Positions 20,746 to 29,248 of a stretch of DNA of 64,000 bases are shown here, piece by piece. The stretch is taken from assembly GCA_944390795.1 (NCBI GenBank), contig CALXRI010000007.1, positions 62,001 through 126,000 on the forward strand, given 5' to 3'. Each line of letters starts with the position of its first letter. Positions within the stretch are counted from its first letter, which is position 1. Made by a program: the position numbers and the translations under genes. This DNA comes from an uncultured Victivallales bacterium (GTDB lineage Bacteria > Verrucomicrobiota > Lentisphaeria > Victivallales > UBA1829). The notes below the pieces were generated by a model. The model saw nothing but the letters and a program-made list of their open reading frames with translations. It was not told the origin of the DNA and did not search any database.

Positions 20746-21627
20746 ATGGTTCCACTGACACACTGTTACCCGTGGGCCGGCGTCTGCCGGGAAGACCGCA
20801 GAAACATCATGCGCGAATTCGTTGACGCAGGGGCGCAGCACCTTGTCCTGACCAGCAGCCTGCTCGGGGAAGGCCTGAAATCCACGGGTTTCCTGATGGA
20901 ATTCCAATCCGACCTGAATGAATTCGGACTGGATTTCGCCGATGCGCATGCACTGTGGGGAACCTGGGAAGATCCCGGCATGCCGCTGGAACGATGGCAT
21001 GAAACAGTGGTGCTCCGCCACCGCGCCTCCATCCGCCTCTGCGCCGCATTCGGCGTGGGAACGATCACCTTTCACACGGGAAACACGTTCAACAGCGTAT
21101 TCGGGAGACAACTGACTCTGGAGGACTACTTCCGGATGCTGATCCGTTCCCTGGAAGAGCTTCTGCCCGACGCGGAGAAACACGGAGTGATTCTGGCCCT
21201 GGAGAATCAGTGGACGCCGCTGAACCACAGCAGCAGCCTCCTGCGCGTGATGGAATATTTCCGCTCGGACCATCTCGGCCTTTGTTACGACTCCGGGCAT
21301 GGAAATCTGACGGAAAAGGGAGCCTCCCTCCCCGGACGCTCCTGTGTGCCGCCGATCTGGAACGATCTCGGCATTCCGGTGAAGTGGGAGGAAAATCTGA
21401 TCGAAAAATTCTGTCCTTATCTGGTGAACTGTCACCTGCACGACAATCACGGAGCGGAGGACGAGCACAATCTCCCGGGAAACGGCAATGTGGACTGGGA
21501 ACGCATTCTGCAGGTGCTGAAACGCGCGCCGCGCCTGCAATGCATCCAGAATGAAGCACATACCCGCGACATCGGGCGGATGTGCCGGACATTCACGGAA
21601 CTGACAGGAGTTTCACTGCGGAAATGA
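20746..21627 (+). CDS. Xylose-isomerase-like TIM-barrel protein (sugar phosphate isomerase/epimerase family)
   Basis: 293 residues from MVPLTHCYPWAG, chosen because the purine-rich AAGGAAGG lies immediately before it and homologous length fits the paralogue at 35621. Four metal-binding positions of the AP-endonuclease-2/xylose-isomerase fold are visible: Glu in ALENQ, Asp-His in YDSGH, His in CHLHDN, and Glu in IQNEAH. Proteins of this fold isomerise or epimerise sugars or act on inositol-like compounds with a divalent metal. The specific substrate is unknown. The stop overlaps the regulator start (ATGA), suggesting that the regulator controls its own operon. It is clearly a paralogue of 35621-36502. 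Confidence 0.85.
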   Translation: MVPLTHCYPWAGVCREDRRNIMREFVDAGAQHLVLTSSLLGEGLKSTGFLMEFQSDLNEFGLDFADAHALWGTWEDPGMPLERWHETVVLRHRASIRLCAAFGVGTITFHTGNTFNSVFGRQLTLEDYFRMLIRSLEELLPDAEKHGVILALENQWTPLNHSSSLLRVMEYFRSDHLGLCYDSGHGNLTEKGASLPGRSCVPPIWNDLGIPVKWEENLIEKFCPYLVNCHLHDNHGAEDEHNLPGNGNVDWERILQVLKRAPRLQCIQNEAHTRDIGRMCRTFTELTGVSLRK

Positions 21628-22670
21628 ATCGGGGAAAACCGGAAAAATACATCGCGCTGGCGGGGGAAATCCAGCGTCTCATGCAGGAACTGGGACTGAA
21701 ATCAGGAGACTGCCTGCCCTCGGAACGCAGACTTGCCGAACATTTCCGGTGCAATCATATCACGGTGCGCAAATCGCTGCGCCTTCTGGCACAGAAGAAC
21801 ATCATCCACACGATCGCAAGCAAAGGAAATTTCGCGGGCGCGCCTCCCCTCCAGCGCGGACGATCCAATCTGATCGGATTCCTTTTCCCGGATGACGAGA
21901 TTTTCTACTATAAAATTTTTTCCGCCGTGGAGAAAATGATCGCATCCAACAAAATGCATCCCGTCGTCCACCTGACGGGGGGATCGGAATGCAAGGAAGC
22001 CGAACTGCTGGACTATTGCGAAAAAGCCGGTTTCCTTGCGCTGATCGCGGTCCCGAACCGTCTCTGCGCGGAGCATTACCGGCGCATGAGCATCCCCGTT
22101 CTCTTCTTCGACGTCCCGATGGAAGGTCTGGATATTCCGCAGATCGTGACCGACGACTATTCCGGAGCCTTTTCCGCCACGGAACACCTGATCGGCTACG
22201 GACACAGGAGAATCGCACACATCGGAAGCGAATACGATTTCACCGGGGAACAGCGTCTGAACGGCTTCCTCGACGCACTGGAGAAAAACCGGATCCGGAC
22301 TGACAGGAATCTGGTCAAAATGCGCTATCCGAGCCGCGAATGGGGCTACTATGCCGCACGGGAACTCTTCAAGGGAGAGAAAGCGCCGACCGCCGTTTTC
22401 TGTTCCAACGACACCATCGCCTCCGGCGTGATGAGCTTCTGCGCGCAGAACGGAATCAGAGTTCCGCAGGAGCTTTCCATCGTCGGTTTCGGAAACACGC
22501 TGACCTCCGAGGATCTGAATCTGAGCAGCGTCAGCCAGAACAGCGAAAAAATCGTCAACACCCTCTGCGGAAATCTGAATCTGGTGCTCCGCGGAGAGAC
22601 GCCGCCGCCGAAAATCATCATTCCGACCTCGTTCATCTCCCGCGGCACTGTGGCGGTTCCGCGCGGATAA
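21624..22670 (+). CDS. GntR/LacI-hybrid transcriptional regulator
   Basis: 348 residues from MNRGKPEKY, the ATG overlapping the upstream TGA. Residues 1-75 form a GntR-type winged helix (LPSERRLAEHFRCNHITVRKSL is the recognition region). The rest is a LacI-type periplasmic-binding effector domain, with the signatures HLIGYGHRRIAHIG, AVFCSNDTIASGVM and LSIVGFGNT. This is the AraR-like architecture in which a sugar or related ligand releases the operator. It lies in an operon with the TIM-barrel gene and opposite the creatinase-fold gene, and the spacer between those two is the likely target. Confidence 0.9.
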   Translation: MNRGKPEKYIALAGEIQRLMQELGLKSGDCLPSERRLAEHFRCNHITVRKSLRLLAQKNIIHTIASKGNFAGAPPLQRGRSNLIGFLFPDDEIFYYKIFSAVEKMIASNKMHPVVHLTGGSECKEAELLDYCEKAGFLALIAVPNRLCAEHYRRMSIPVLFFDVPMEGLDIPQIVTDDYSGAFSATEHLIGYGHRRIAHIGSEYDFTGEQRLNGFLDALEKNRIRTDRNLVKMRYPSREWGYYAARELFKGEKAPTAVFCSNDTIASGVMSFCAQNGIRVPQELSIVGFGNTLTSEDLNLSSVSQNSEKIVNTLCGNLNLVLRGETPPPKIIIPTSFISRGTVAVPRG

Positions 22671-22682
22671 TCACCGGTGCAT

Positions 22683-23627
22683 TCAGCTCCGTACGAGTTC
22701 GAGTCCCGCATCCGCAACCATCCGGGCGTCCTCTTCCGGCGTCCGTCCCGGCGTGACCAGATAGCCGCCTGTCATGAACGCATCGGCTCCGGCGTTGAAA
22801 ATCCACGACTGGAAGGAACGCATGTTGCGTTCACGCCCGCCGCAGACACGGATGGAGGTCTCCGGCATCATCAGGCGTGCGACCGCAAGAATCCGCATGC
22901 AGTCCTGCGGCGTGAGGTTGTCCGCGTTCTCCAGCAGAGTTCCCGGAATCGGCGTGAGAAAATTGACCGGGACGGAATCGACTTCAAGCGAGCGGACCGT
23001 TTCCAGAAGCTCGACGCGCTGCTCCAGGCTCTCCCCGATGCCGAAAATCCCGCCGGAACAGACCGAAAGACCGACCTTCTTCGCGGCCTTCACCGCATCA
23101 AGCTGGCTCTGAAAGGAGCGCGTCGTGCAGACCACGGGAAAATAACTCGGCGCGGCTTCCAGATTATGGTGGCAGCGGTCGAGTCCCGCGTTTTTGAGTT
23201 CCGTCAGAACCTCCTCGTCGAGAATGCCGAGCGAAGCGCAGGGCTTGATCCGGAGTTTCGACGCGATTCTGGAGACGGCCTCGCAGAGCGTGTCAAGTTC
23301 CGGTCCTTTGCAAACCTTGCGTCCGGCGGTCACAATTCCATAGCGGACCGCGCCGTGTTTTTCCGCCGCTTCCGCCGCCTTGAAAATCTCGTCGGCGGAA
23401 AGCATCGGCCAGGTCCGGATCGGTGCGCGGGATCGCGCGGACTGGGCGCAGAACGCGCAGTTTTCCGTGCAGTTCCCGCACCGGGCGTTCACAATGGAAC
23501 AGGTTCTGATCTTGTTTCCCGCATACGCCTCGCGCGCCGCCGTCGCCCGTTTCAGAAGTTCCATCAGACCGGTCTGCGACGTATCCTTCAACAGCGCGAG
23601 CGCCTCTTCCGTATCAATGCCTTTCAA
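22683..23627 (-). CDS. bioB: Biotin synthase BioB (radical SAM)
   Basis: 314 residues. The start is an unusual TTG at 23625-23627, supported by AAGGAG eight bases upstream and by the alignment of the N-terminus (residue 1 is followed by KGIDTEEALALL); the longer open frame further upstream overlaps the radical SAM gene and is not coding. The 4Fe-4S cluster motif is Cys53-x3-Cys57-x2-Cys60 (CTENCAFC). The 2Fe-2S ligands typical of BioB lie in the later CTTRSF and CHHN segments and at Arg in SIRVCGGRE. It inserts sulphur into dethiobiotin. The TTG overlaps the upstream stop (TTGA), so translation is probably coupled. No other biotin gene is in the window. Confidence 0.93.
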   Translation of the reverse strand: MKGIDTEEALALLKDTSQTGLMELLKRATAAREAYAGNKIRTCSIVNARCGNCTENCAFCAQSARSRAPIRTWPMLSADEIFKAAEAAEKHGAVRYGIVTAGRKVCKGPELDTLCEAVSRIASKLRIKPCASLGILDEEVLTELKNAGLDRCHHNLEAAPSYFPVVCTTRSFQSQLDAVKAAKKVGLSVCSGGIFGIGESLEQRVELLETVRSLEVDSVPVNFLTPIPGTLLENADNLTPQDCMRILAVARLMMPETSIRVCGGRERNMRSFQSWIFNAGADAFMTGGYLVTPGRTPEEDARMVADAGLELVRS

Positions 23628-25456
23628 TGTCTTTTCTCCTTGTGTGAGGATCCTTTCGATCCGTATCCGTGTTTTCCCCCGCCGCGGAATTTCGTATTTC
23701 TGCCGAACGGTTCCGCGCCGTTCTTCCCGATCCGCTCCCCGGCGAAATTGCGGCAGCCGTCGCGCCGGTGCTTGAGCATCGCAAGCTGCGTGCGCCGTTC
23801 GCGGAGGCCCCGGTTCACCTCGATGACTTCTCCGTCCGGCGTTTTTCCGGAATAATACATCGCCGCCCCCATCGTGAGCGGAAGCGGAATATAGTCCTGC
23901 GCCTGTTCCAGACTCCAGTTGTGCGAAGCGAGAAAGTCGTCCACAACCTTCATCTCCTCCTCCGTGCAGCCGGGAAAATTCGAGATGAACAGCGGAATCA
24001 GATACTGCTCCTTTCCGCATTCGCGGCTGACACGTTCGAAGATCCGCATGAACTCCTCCAGCTCCTCCGGCTGGCCTTTCCGCATCAGGGAAAGGACGCG
24101 CCTGTGCAGATGTTCGGGCGCCACTTTCATGTGACCGGAAACATGGTGCCGGATGATCTCGGCGGTCAGCTCCGGCTGCATCAGCGCAAGATCGAGCCGG
24201 ATGCCCGAATTGATGAAAACGTGTTTCACGCCCTCCACGTGCCGCAGGCGGCGCAGAAGACGGATCAGCGGCTGTTCGTCGGCGACGTAGTTCGGACAGT
24301 GGTTCGGGAACATGCAGCTTGAGCGGCGGCATTTTTTACAGAGTTCGGGATTCGCCGGATGGTGTCCGTAGGAGTTGCCCGCTGGACCGCCGACATCGCT
24401 GATCGTGCCGTGGAAGAACTTCTGTTTCTTCAGACGCTCGACACTGCGCAGGATCGACTCCTGCGAGCGGGAGATCACATGCCGTCCCTGATGGGACACG
24501 AGTCCGCAGAAAGCGCATCCGCCGGGACACCCCCGCACGGCCGGAATCGAGTCGCGGACCGTTTCAAACGCGGGAATCCGCTCCTTGTAGGACGGATGCG
24601 GCCTCCATGCGTAGGGAAATTCGCAGACGCGGTCGAATTCGGCGGATGACATCGGCGGCTGCGGCGGTTCAACGAGCAGATAACGGCCGCTGTAATCCTG
24701 AAGGAGCCGTTTGCCGCACCACGCGTTCATCTCGCGTTCGAGAATGATCATTTCCCGCATCATCGCATCTTTATCGCTTTTCATCTCTTCAAAGGAGGGC
24801 AGAAGAACGCAGGAATCGTCAATGCTGAATTCGGCGGACGCCTTTCCTGTAAGAAAACGGACAGAGCCCGGAATGCCGTCAAGCGGTTCGCCGCGTTCGA
24901 TCCGATGGAAAACCTCCGGCGTGGAGAGTTCCCCCTGTCCGTAAATCAGGATGTCCGCCTTGGAATCGACGAGCACCCCGGGACGGACCTTGTCCTGCCA
25001 GTAGTCGTAATGGGCGACGCGGCGCATGCTCGCCTCCATCCCGCCGAGCACGGTCGGAATGCCGGGAAACGCCGCTTTGCAGAGCTGCGTATAGACAACC
25101 GACGCCATCGGAGGCTTGAGGCCGGTGCGACCGCCGGGGGAATAGATGTCTTCGCGACGGAAGCGGCGGCCGACCGTGTAGATGCAGAGCATGGAATCCA
25201 TGTTTCCGGCGGTGATCGCACAGGCAAGACGCGGACGCCCCATGACTTTGAGAGAATCCGGATTCTTCCAGTCGGGCTGTGCGACGATGCCGACGCGCCA
25301 GCCTTCCGCGAGAAGCAGACGGCCGATCAGCGCCATGGCAAAGGACGGGTGATCCACGTAGGCGTCGCCGGTCACAATCAGAATGTCGAGCTCCTTCCAG
25401 CCCAGGCGGTCCATTTCCGCACGGCTCATCGGAATGAATTCCGGTTCATACTTCAT
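23624..25456 (-). CDS. YgiQ-family radical SAM protein
   Basis: 610 residues from MKYEPEFIPMSR; the ATG has AGGAG nine bases upstream. The order is that of YgiQ proteins: an N-terminal cobalamin-binding-like Rossmann domain (IVTGDAYVDHPSFAMALIG), then the radical SAM domain with C-x3-C-x2-C in CPGGCAFC, an extra Cys cluster (CKKCRRSSC), and the HVSGHMKVAPEH motif. The tail is rich in Arg, Lys and Gly, as is often seen in the family. Function of YgiQ is unknown. The stop overlaps the bioB TTG start by four bases, so the two form an operon. Confidence 0.9.
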   Translation of the reverse strand: MKYEPEFIPMSRAEMDRLGWKELDILIVTGDAYVDHPSFAMALIGRLLLAEGWRVGIVAQPDWKNPDSLKVMGRPRLACAITAGNMDSMLCIYTVGRRFRREDIYSPGGRTGLKPPMASVVYTQLCKAAFPGIPTVLGGMEASMRRVAHYDYWQDKVRPGVLVDSKADILIYGQGELSTPEVFHRIERGEPLDGIPGSVRFLTGKASAEFSIDDSCVLLPSFEEMKSDKDAMMREMIILEREMNAWCGKRLLQDYSGRYLLVEPPQPPMSSAEFDRVCEFPYAWRPHPSYKERIPAFETVRDSIPAVRGCPGGCAFCGLVSHQGRHVISRSQESILRSVERLKKQKFFHGTISDVGGPAGNSYGHHPANPELCKKCRRSSCMFPNHCPNYVADEQPLIRLLRRLRHVEGVKHVFINSGIRLDLALMQPELTAEIIRHHVSGHMKVAPEHLHRRVLSLMRKGQPEELEEFMRIFERVSRECGKEQYLIPLFISNFPGCTEEEMKVVDDFLASHNWSLEQAQDYIPLPLTMGAAMYYSGKTPDGEVIEVNRGLRERRTQLAMLKHRRDGCRNFAGERIGKNGAEPFGRNTKFRGGGKHGYGSKGSSHKEKRH

Positions 25457-25518
25457 CGTTTCCGTCTCCTGTTTCCAAACCTGGTAATGTACACCCGGAA
25501 CGGCCAACTATCAAACGG

Positions 25519-25722
25519 AAAAATGCACTTGCATTTTTCTCGGGGTCAAGGGGCGTTGACCCTTGTCGAGATCCAGCGTCGAAACGCTGGTCGCGCGGAG
25601 CGCGAAATCCCCGCCCGGAGCGGTTCAGACCGCTCAGTGACGAGAACTTTTCCTGTGGAAAAGTTCGAGAGCTCCGGGCGTATTCATTGAGATGGAAGAA
25701 TGCGTGAGCATTCTTTCATCTC
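25519..25722. repeat. Non-coding chain of small hairpins, unique part
   Basis: This is the first half of the 744-bp gap between the YgiQ gene and the RND gene. It holds successive perfect or near-perfect stems: AAAAATGC/GCATTTTT (25519-25538); GGGTCAA/TTGACCC (25543-25562); CCAGCGT/ACGCTGG (25573-25590); TCGCGC/GCGCGA (25591-25605). A 9-bp outer stem CGCCCGGAG/CTCCGGGCG (25612-25680) encloses GAGCGGT/ACCGCTC (25618-25635) and GAACTTTTCC/GGAAAAGTTC (25644-25666), a branched structure. Last is a 15-bp stem with one G-T pair and a GTGA loop (25689-25722). No reading frame here looks like protein. I infer a structured RNA or a mobile non-coding element. Confidence 0.75.
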
Positions 25723-25726
25723 TTAA

Positions 25727-25927
25727 ATAGCAATGAAACACAAGAGATTCGGAAATATCCCACAGCCTACGCGCTGTGTCGGCGCCTCTCGAAGCTCCGC
25801 TTCTCGTCCTTGAGCGGGCGGAACCGCCGCAGGAAAAGAAATTTCGCCTCCGGCGACCAGCTTACGCAGCTGGAACGCGGCAGGACTGAAAGGAAAGCAC
25901 GAATCAAAATTGCTGGCGCAATTTTTT
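25727..25927. repeat. 201-bp tandem direct repeat, copy 1
   Basis: Identical base for base to 25932-26132, with a period of 205 bp. Internal stems continue the hairpin chain: CACAGC/GCTGTG (25761-25778), GAAGC/GCTTC (25791-25803), GGCGG/CCGCC (25817-25828), TCGCC/GGCGA (25844-25856), CCAGCT/AGCTGG (25857-25873), and AAAATTGC/GCAATTTT (25906-25925) followed by a T-run, which is terminator-like on the plus strand. The short open frames in it arise from the repeat and are the same in both copies; none has a ribosome binding site. Confidence 0.9.
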
Positions 25928-25931
25928 TTAT

Positions 25932-26132
25932 ATAGCAATGAAACACAAGAGATTCGGAAATATCCCACAGCCTACGCGCTGTGTCGGCGCCTCTCGAAGC
26001 TCCGCTTCTCGTCCTTGAGCGGGCGGAACCGCCGCAGGAAAAGAAATTTCGCCTCCGGCGACCAGCTTACGCAGCTGGAACGCGGCAGGACTGAAAGGAA
26101 AGCACGAATCAAAATTGCTGGCGCAATTTTTT
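25932..26132. repeat. 201-bp tandem direct repeat, copy 2
   Basis: Perfect second copy of 25727-25927, separated from it by four bases. The terminator-like last hairpin is at 26111-26130, with six T instead of eight. Perfect identity suggests a recent duplication or gene-conversion-like maintenance. Confidence 0.9.
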
Positions 26133-26190
26133 CTAATTGCACAGCTTCGCGCGCTGAATTTGTTTCGTCTCCGGCGACCGGCTTGACATA
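26133..26190. repeat. Degenerate partial third repeat unit
   Basis: Contains TTTCGTCTCCGGCGACCGG, which matches the repeat's internal TTTCGCCTCCGGCGACCAG at 17 of 19 positions, next to an AATTGC fragment like the last hairpin. It ends close to the RND stop codon, so the array seems to have eroded there. Confidence 0.5.
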
Positions 26191-26200
26191 TACAAGGCAC

Positions 26201-29200
26201 TTACAGGTCCCCGCGCGGGACAATCCGGTAGAAGATCGCATAGAGAACAGGAACAACAATCAGCGTCAGGATACAGGCGAATGTTAGTCCGAACATGATC
26301 GTAACCGCCATTGCGGCGAAGAATGCGTCGAAGACGAGCGGCAGCATGCCCAGCACCGTTGTGAACGCCGCCATGGCAACCGGGCGCATTCTGCTGACGG
26401 AGGATTCGACGACCGCAGCGAACGGATCTCCTCCGGACCGCAGGCGCGCGTTGATCTCGTCAATCAGAATAATTGCATTTTTGATGAGCATTCCGGAGAG
26501 GCTCAGGAATCCGAGCAGCGCCATGAATCCGAACGGCTGTCCGGTCAGGAGCAACCCGCAGGTGACTCCGACAACCGCCAGCGGAACCGTCAGCCAGACA
26601 ACAAGCGACTGCCTTGCGGAATTGAAGAGAAACAGCAGGATCAGCGCCATGATGACAACAAAGGGAGGCAGCTTCGAAAATACTCCGTCGGACGCATTTC
26701 TGGAGTCCTCATATTCCCCGCCCCATTCCAGTTTGCATCCGGGAGGCAGGGGAATCGCCTCGATCTTCGGACGCAGTTCATGGAACAGTGTGCTGGAAAG
26801 TCCCTTTACAGGATCACATTTGACTGTGATTGTGGGAATCCGGTTGCGCTGCACAATGATCGGATTCTCCCAAACAATGTCAGTCCGGTCAAAAATCTGG
26901 GTAAGCGGAATCATTTTTTTCGCGTTCGGACTCCAGATCATGATGCTCCGGAAATGCTCGATGGAACGGAGCTTCTTGTCGGCGCGCGCAATAATCGGGA
27001 TCAGTTCGTCACCATCCCGGAAAGTCCCGACAGGAAGTCCCTCGAAGTTTTCCCGGATTGCGTCGGACGCCTCCTGTTCACTGATTCCCGCACGGCTGGC
27101 GCGCGGTTCCGAAAAAACCGGACGGATCACTTTCATGGGATCGCGCCAGTCGCTATAGATCGCCCGCGCATTCGGATTTTCGCGCATGATGCGCATGGCC
27201 TGTTCGGCAAGCGGCCTCAGCTGAGCCGGATCATTGGAGCTGAAACGCGCCTGGATCGCGCCATTTGCGCCGGGGCCGAGCCGGAACTGGTAGGGAATCA
27301 CGCTGATGTCAGGGAAATGAGTCTGCCCGTATGCGTGAACACGATCGATCAGCGAAGGAATTTTCCGCCAGTCCTTCACGCTGACAAGCAGCTGGCCGAA
27401 CCCGGCATCGGGCTCCTCGGGCGCATAGGTGAGAAGGAAACGCAGCGCGCCGCCGCCAATGAAACGGCTGACATCCGTGACGCCGGGAAGGGTTTTGACA
27501 TATGCCTCGACAGCGGCGGTCCGTTCATTCGTAGACGCGATGTTCACACCGTAAGGCAGACGCACGTCGATCAGGAACTGGGGACGGGTGGAAGCGGGAA
27601 AGAAATTCTTGTCCACATAACGGAACGCCCAGATGCTCGCGCCGAGAAGCGCCGCCATCAGGACGACGGTCGCAATCCGGTGGGAAAGGGCAAACACCAG
27701 CAGTCTGCGATAAGCGCGGAAAAGCGGTCTGTCATACGGGTCGGAAACTTTGCCGTCCGTGCCGTCCGGCGCTTTCCGGAATGCGCGGCAGCAGAGAAGC
27801 GGCGTAATCGTGACGGCGGCAATCCAGCTCAATGCAAGCGCAATCAGAAGCACGTAAAAGAGCGAACCGCAGAACTCGCCTGTGCTGTCCTCGGAAAGTC
27901 CGATTGCGCCGAACGCCGTCACGGCAATGACCGTCGCGCCGAGCAGCGGCCACATGGTCTGACCGACAACTTCGCGCGCGGCATGCAGCTTGTCATCGCC
28001 GCGCCGGATCCGGATCATCATGCCCTCGGTAATGACAATCGCATTGTCCACGAGCATCCCGAGCGCGATAATCAGCGCGCCGAGGGAAACGCGCTGAAGC
28101 GCAATCTGGAAGGCATTCATTGCAAAGAGCGTCCCGCAAATCGTCAGAAAAAGCACGAATCCGATCAGAAGCCCGCTCCTGAATCCCATGAAAATCAGGA
28201 GGACGGCAATCACAATCGCCACGGCCTCGGCAAGATTCTCCACAAACCCGCGGACCGCCCGGGAAACGGAATCCGACTGCATCGAAATCGTATGGAGACT
28301 CATTTCGGCGGGAAACATCGGCGCAAGCTCCGCAAGTTTCTTCTGGACGGACTCCCCCATTTTCACAACATTGCCTCCGCTTACGGTGGAAATTCCAATC
28401 CCGACAGCGGGCTCTCCGTTGAAAAAGAGCATCTCCGAAGGAGGCTCCTTCTTCGTCAATGTGACGGTCGCCACGTCTCCGAGCGTAATCAGGCTGTCGG
28501 TCCTCCGGGTGATCACAATATGCCGGATTGCCTCCGGAGTGATGTCTCCGGCATCCATTTCGATCGGCAGCCATTCACCGCCGATGCCGATCCAGCCCTC
28601 GTCGGAAACAAGATTGCGCTCCTTGAGAATCTTGAAAATATCTTCCGGAGCGATGCCGAGGGATCCCATTTTCACCCGGTTGAGCGTCACATAAAGAGCT
28701 TCCGGCAGCACGCCGAACAACTTGATCTTCTTGACATCCCGCGCAAAAAGCAGCTGCTTCTGAAGATATTTTGCGAATTCATGCAGCTGCACATGCGTGG
28801 CGCCCTTGCCGGTCAGCGCGTAGAATGCTCCGTAAACGTCGCCGTAATCATCGACGACACGCGGCTCCGAGGCTCCCGGGGGAAGCAGGGAATGTGAATC
28901 CGCGATTTTGTTGCGCAGTTCATCCCAGATCTGAGGCAACGACTTCCGATCGTATTTGTCACGCATTTCCGCACGCACAATGGAAAGTCCATACGAGGAT
29001 TTCGACTGAATCTCCTTGAGCTGCCCCATCTGCTGGACAGCCTCTTCGATTTTCGAAGTCACCTCCTGCGCAGTCTCGCGCGGAGACGCCCCCGGATAGG
29101 CGGTAATGATCTGCGCCTCCTTGATGGTGAACTCGGGATCCTCAAGACGGGGCAGCTGATAATAGGCCGCAACCCCCGCGATGATCACCAGAATCGTAAC

Positions 29201-29248
29201 CGTCCAGGTAAGAAGCGGTTTCCGGATCGACCATTCTGCAATGTTCAT
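26201..29248 (-). CDS. RND efflux transporter permease (AcrB/MdtC type)
   Basis: 1015 residues, standard for the hydrophobe/amphiphile efflux RND family. The N-terminus (SIRKPLLTWTVTILVIIAG) is the first of 12 membrane helices, and two large periplasmic loops follow helices 1 and 7. The proton-relay Asp in helix 4 is seen in GMLVDNAIVITEG, and PGASPRETAQEV near residue 53 is typical of the family. It exports small molecules across the envelope with an adaptor and TolC. The ATG overlaps the adaptor stop (ATGA). A TolC-family gene is present at 44226-45638, but nothing shows that the two work together. The hairpin/repeat block lies directly downstream. Confidence 0.94.
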   Translation of the reverse strand: MNIAEWSIRKPLLTWTVTILVIIAGVAAYYQLPRLEDPEFTIKEAQIITAYPGASPRETAQEVTSKIEEAVQQMGQLKEIQSKSSYGLSIVRAEMRDKYDRKSLPQIWDELRNKIADSHSLLPPGASEPRVVDDYGDVYGAFYALTGKGATHVQLHEFAKYLQKQLLFARDVKKIKLFGVLPEALYVTLNRVKMGSLGIAPEDIFKILKERNLVSDEGWIGIGGEWLPIEMDAGDITPEAIRHIVITRRTDSLITLGDVATVTLTKKEPPSEMLFFNGEPAVGIGISTVSGGNVVKMGESVQKKLAELAPMFPAEMSLHTISMQSDSVSRAVRGFVENLAEAVAIVIAVLLIFMGFRSGLLIGFVLFLTICGTLFAMNAFQIALQRVSLGALIIALGMLVDNAIVITEGMMIRIRRGDDKLHAAREVVGQTMWPLLGATVIAVTAFGAIGLSEDSTGEFCGSLFYVLLIALALSWIAAVTITPLLCCRAFRKAPDGTDGKVSDPYDRPLFRAYRRLLVFALSHRIATVVLMAALLGASIWAFRYVDKNFFPASTRPQFLIDVRLPYGVNIASTNERTAAVEAYVKTLPGVTDVSRFIGGGALRFLLTYAPEEPDAGFGQLLVSVKDWRKIPSLIDRVHAYGQTHFPDISVIPYQFRLGPGANGAIQARFSSNDPAQLRPLAEQAMRIMRENPNARAIYSDWRDPMKVIRPVFSEPRASRAGISEQEASDAIRENFEGLPVGTFRDGDELIPIIARADKKLRSIEHFRSIMIWSPNAKKMIPLTQIFDRTDIVWENPIIVQRNRIPTITVKCDPVKGLSSTLFHELRPKIEAIPLPPGCKLEWGGEYEDSRNASDGVFSKLPPFVVIMALILLFLFNSARQSLVVWLTVPLAVVGVTCGLLLTGQPFGFMALLGFLSLSGMLIKNAIILIDEINARLRSGGDPFAAVVESSVSRMRPVAMAAFTTVLGMLPLVFDAFFAAMAVTIMFGLTFACILTLIVVPVLYAIFYRIVPRGDL

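Noticed and set aside
22683-24332. Long BioB (549 residues)
   Set aside because: The extra 5' part overlaps the YgiQ gene in another frame and has no homology; the TTG with its binding site at 23627 explains the start.
24700-25690. Plus-strand frame of 261 residues (24905-25690)
   Set aside because: It is antisense to the YgiQ gene and runs into the hairpin block; no binding site or domain.
25519-26190. CRISPR array
   Set aside because: Repeat unit is 201 bp with a 4-bp gap and there are no spacers of similar length; no cas genes are present.
25723-26287. Short open frames inside the tandem repeat on both strands
   Set aside because: They are carried by the repeat itself, lack binding sites, and the DNA is built of stems. 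I treat the block as non-coding, although the frames are oddly open.
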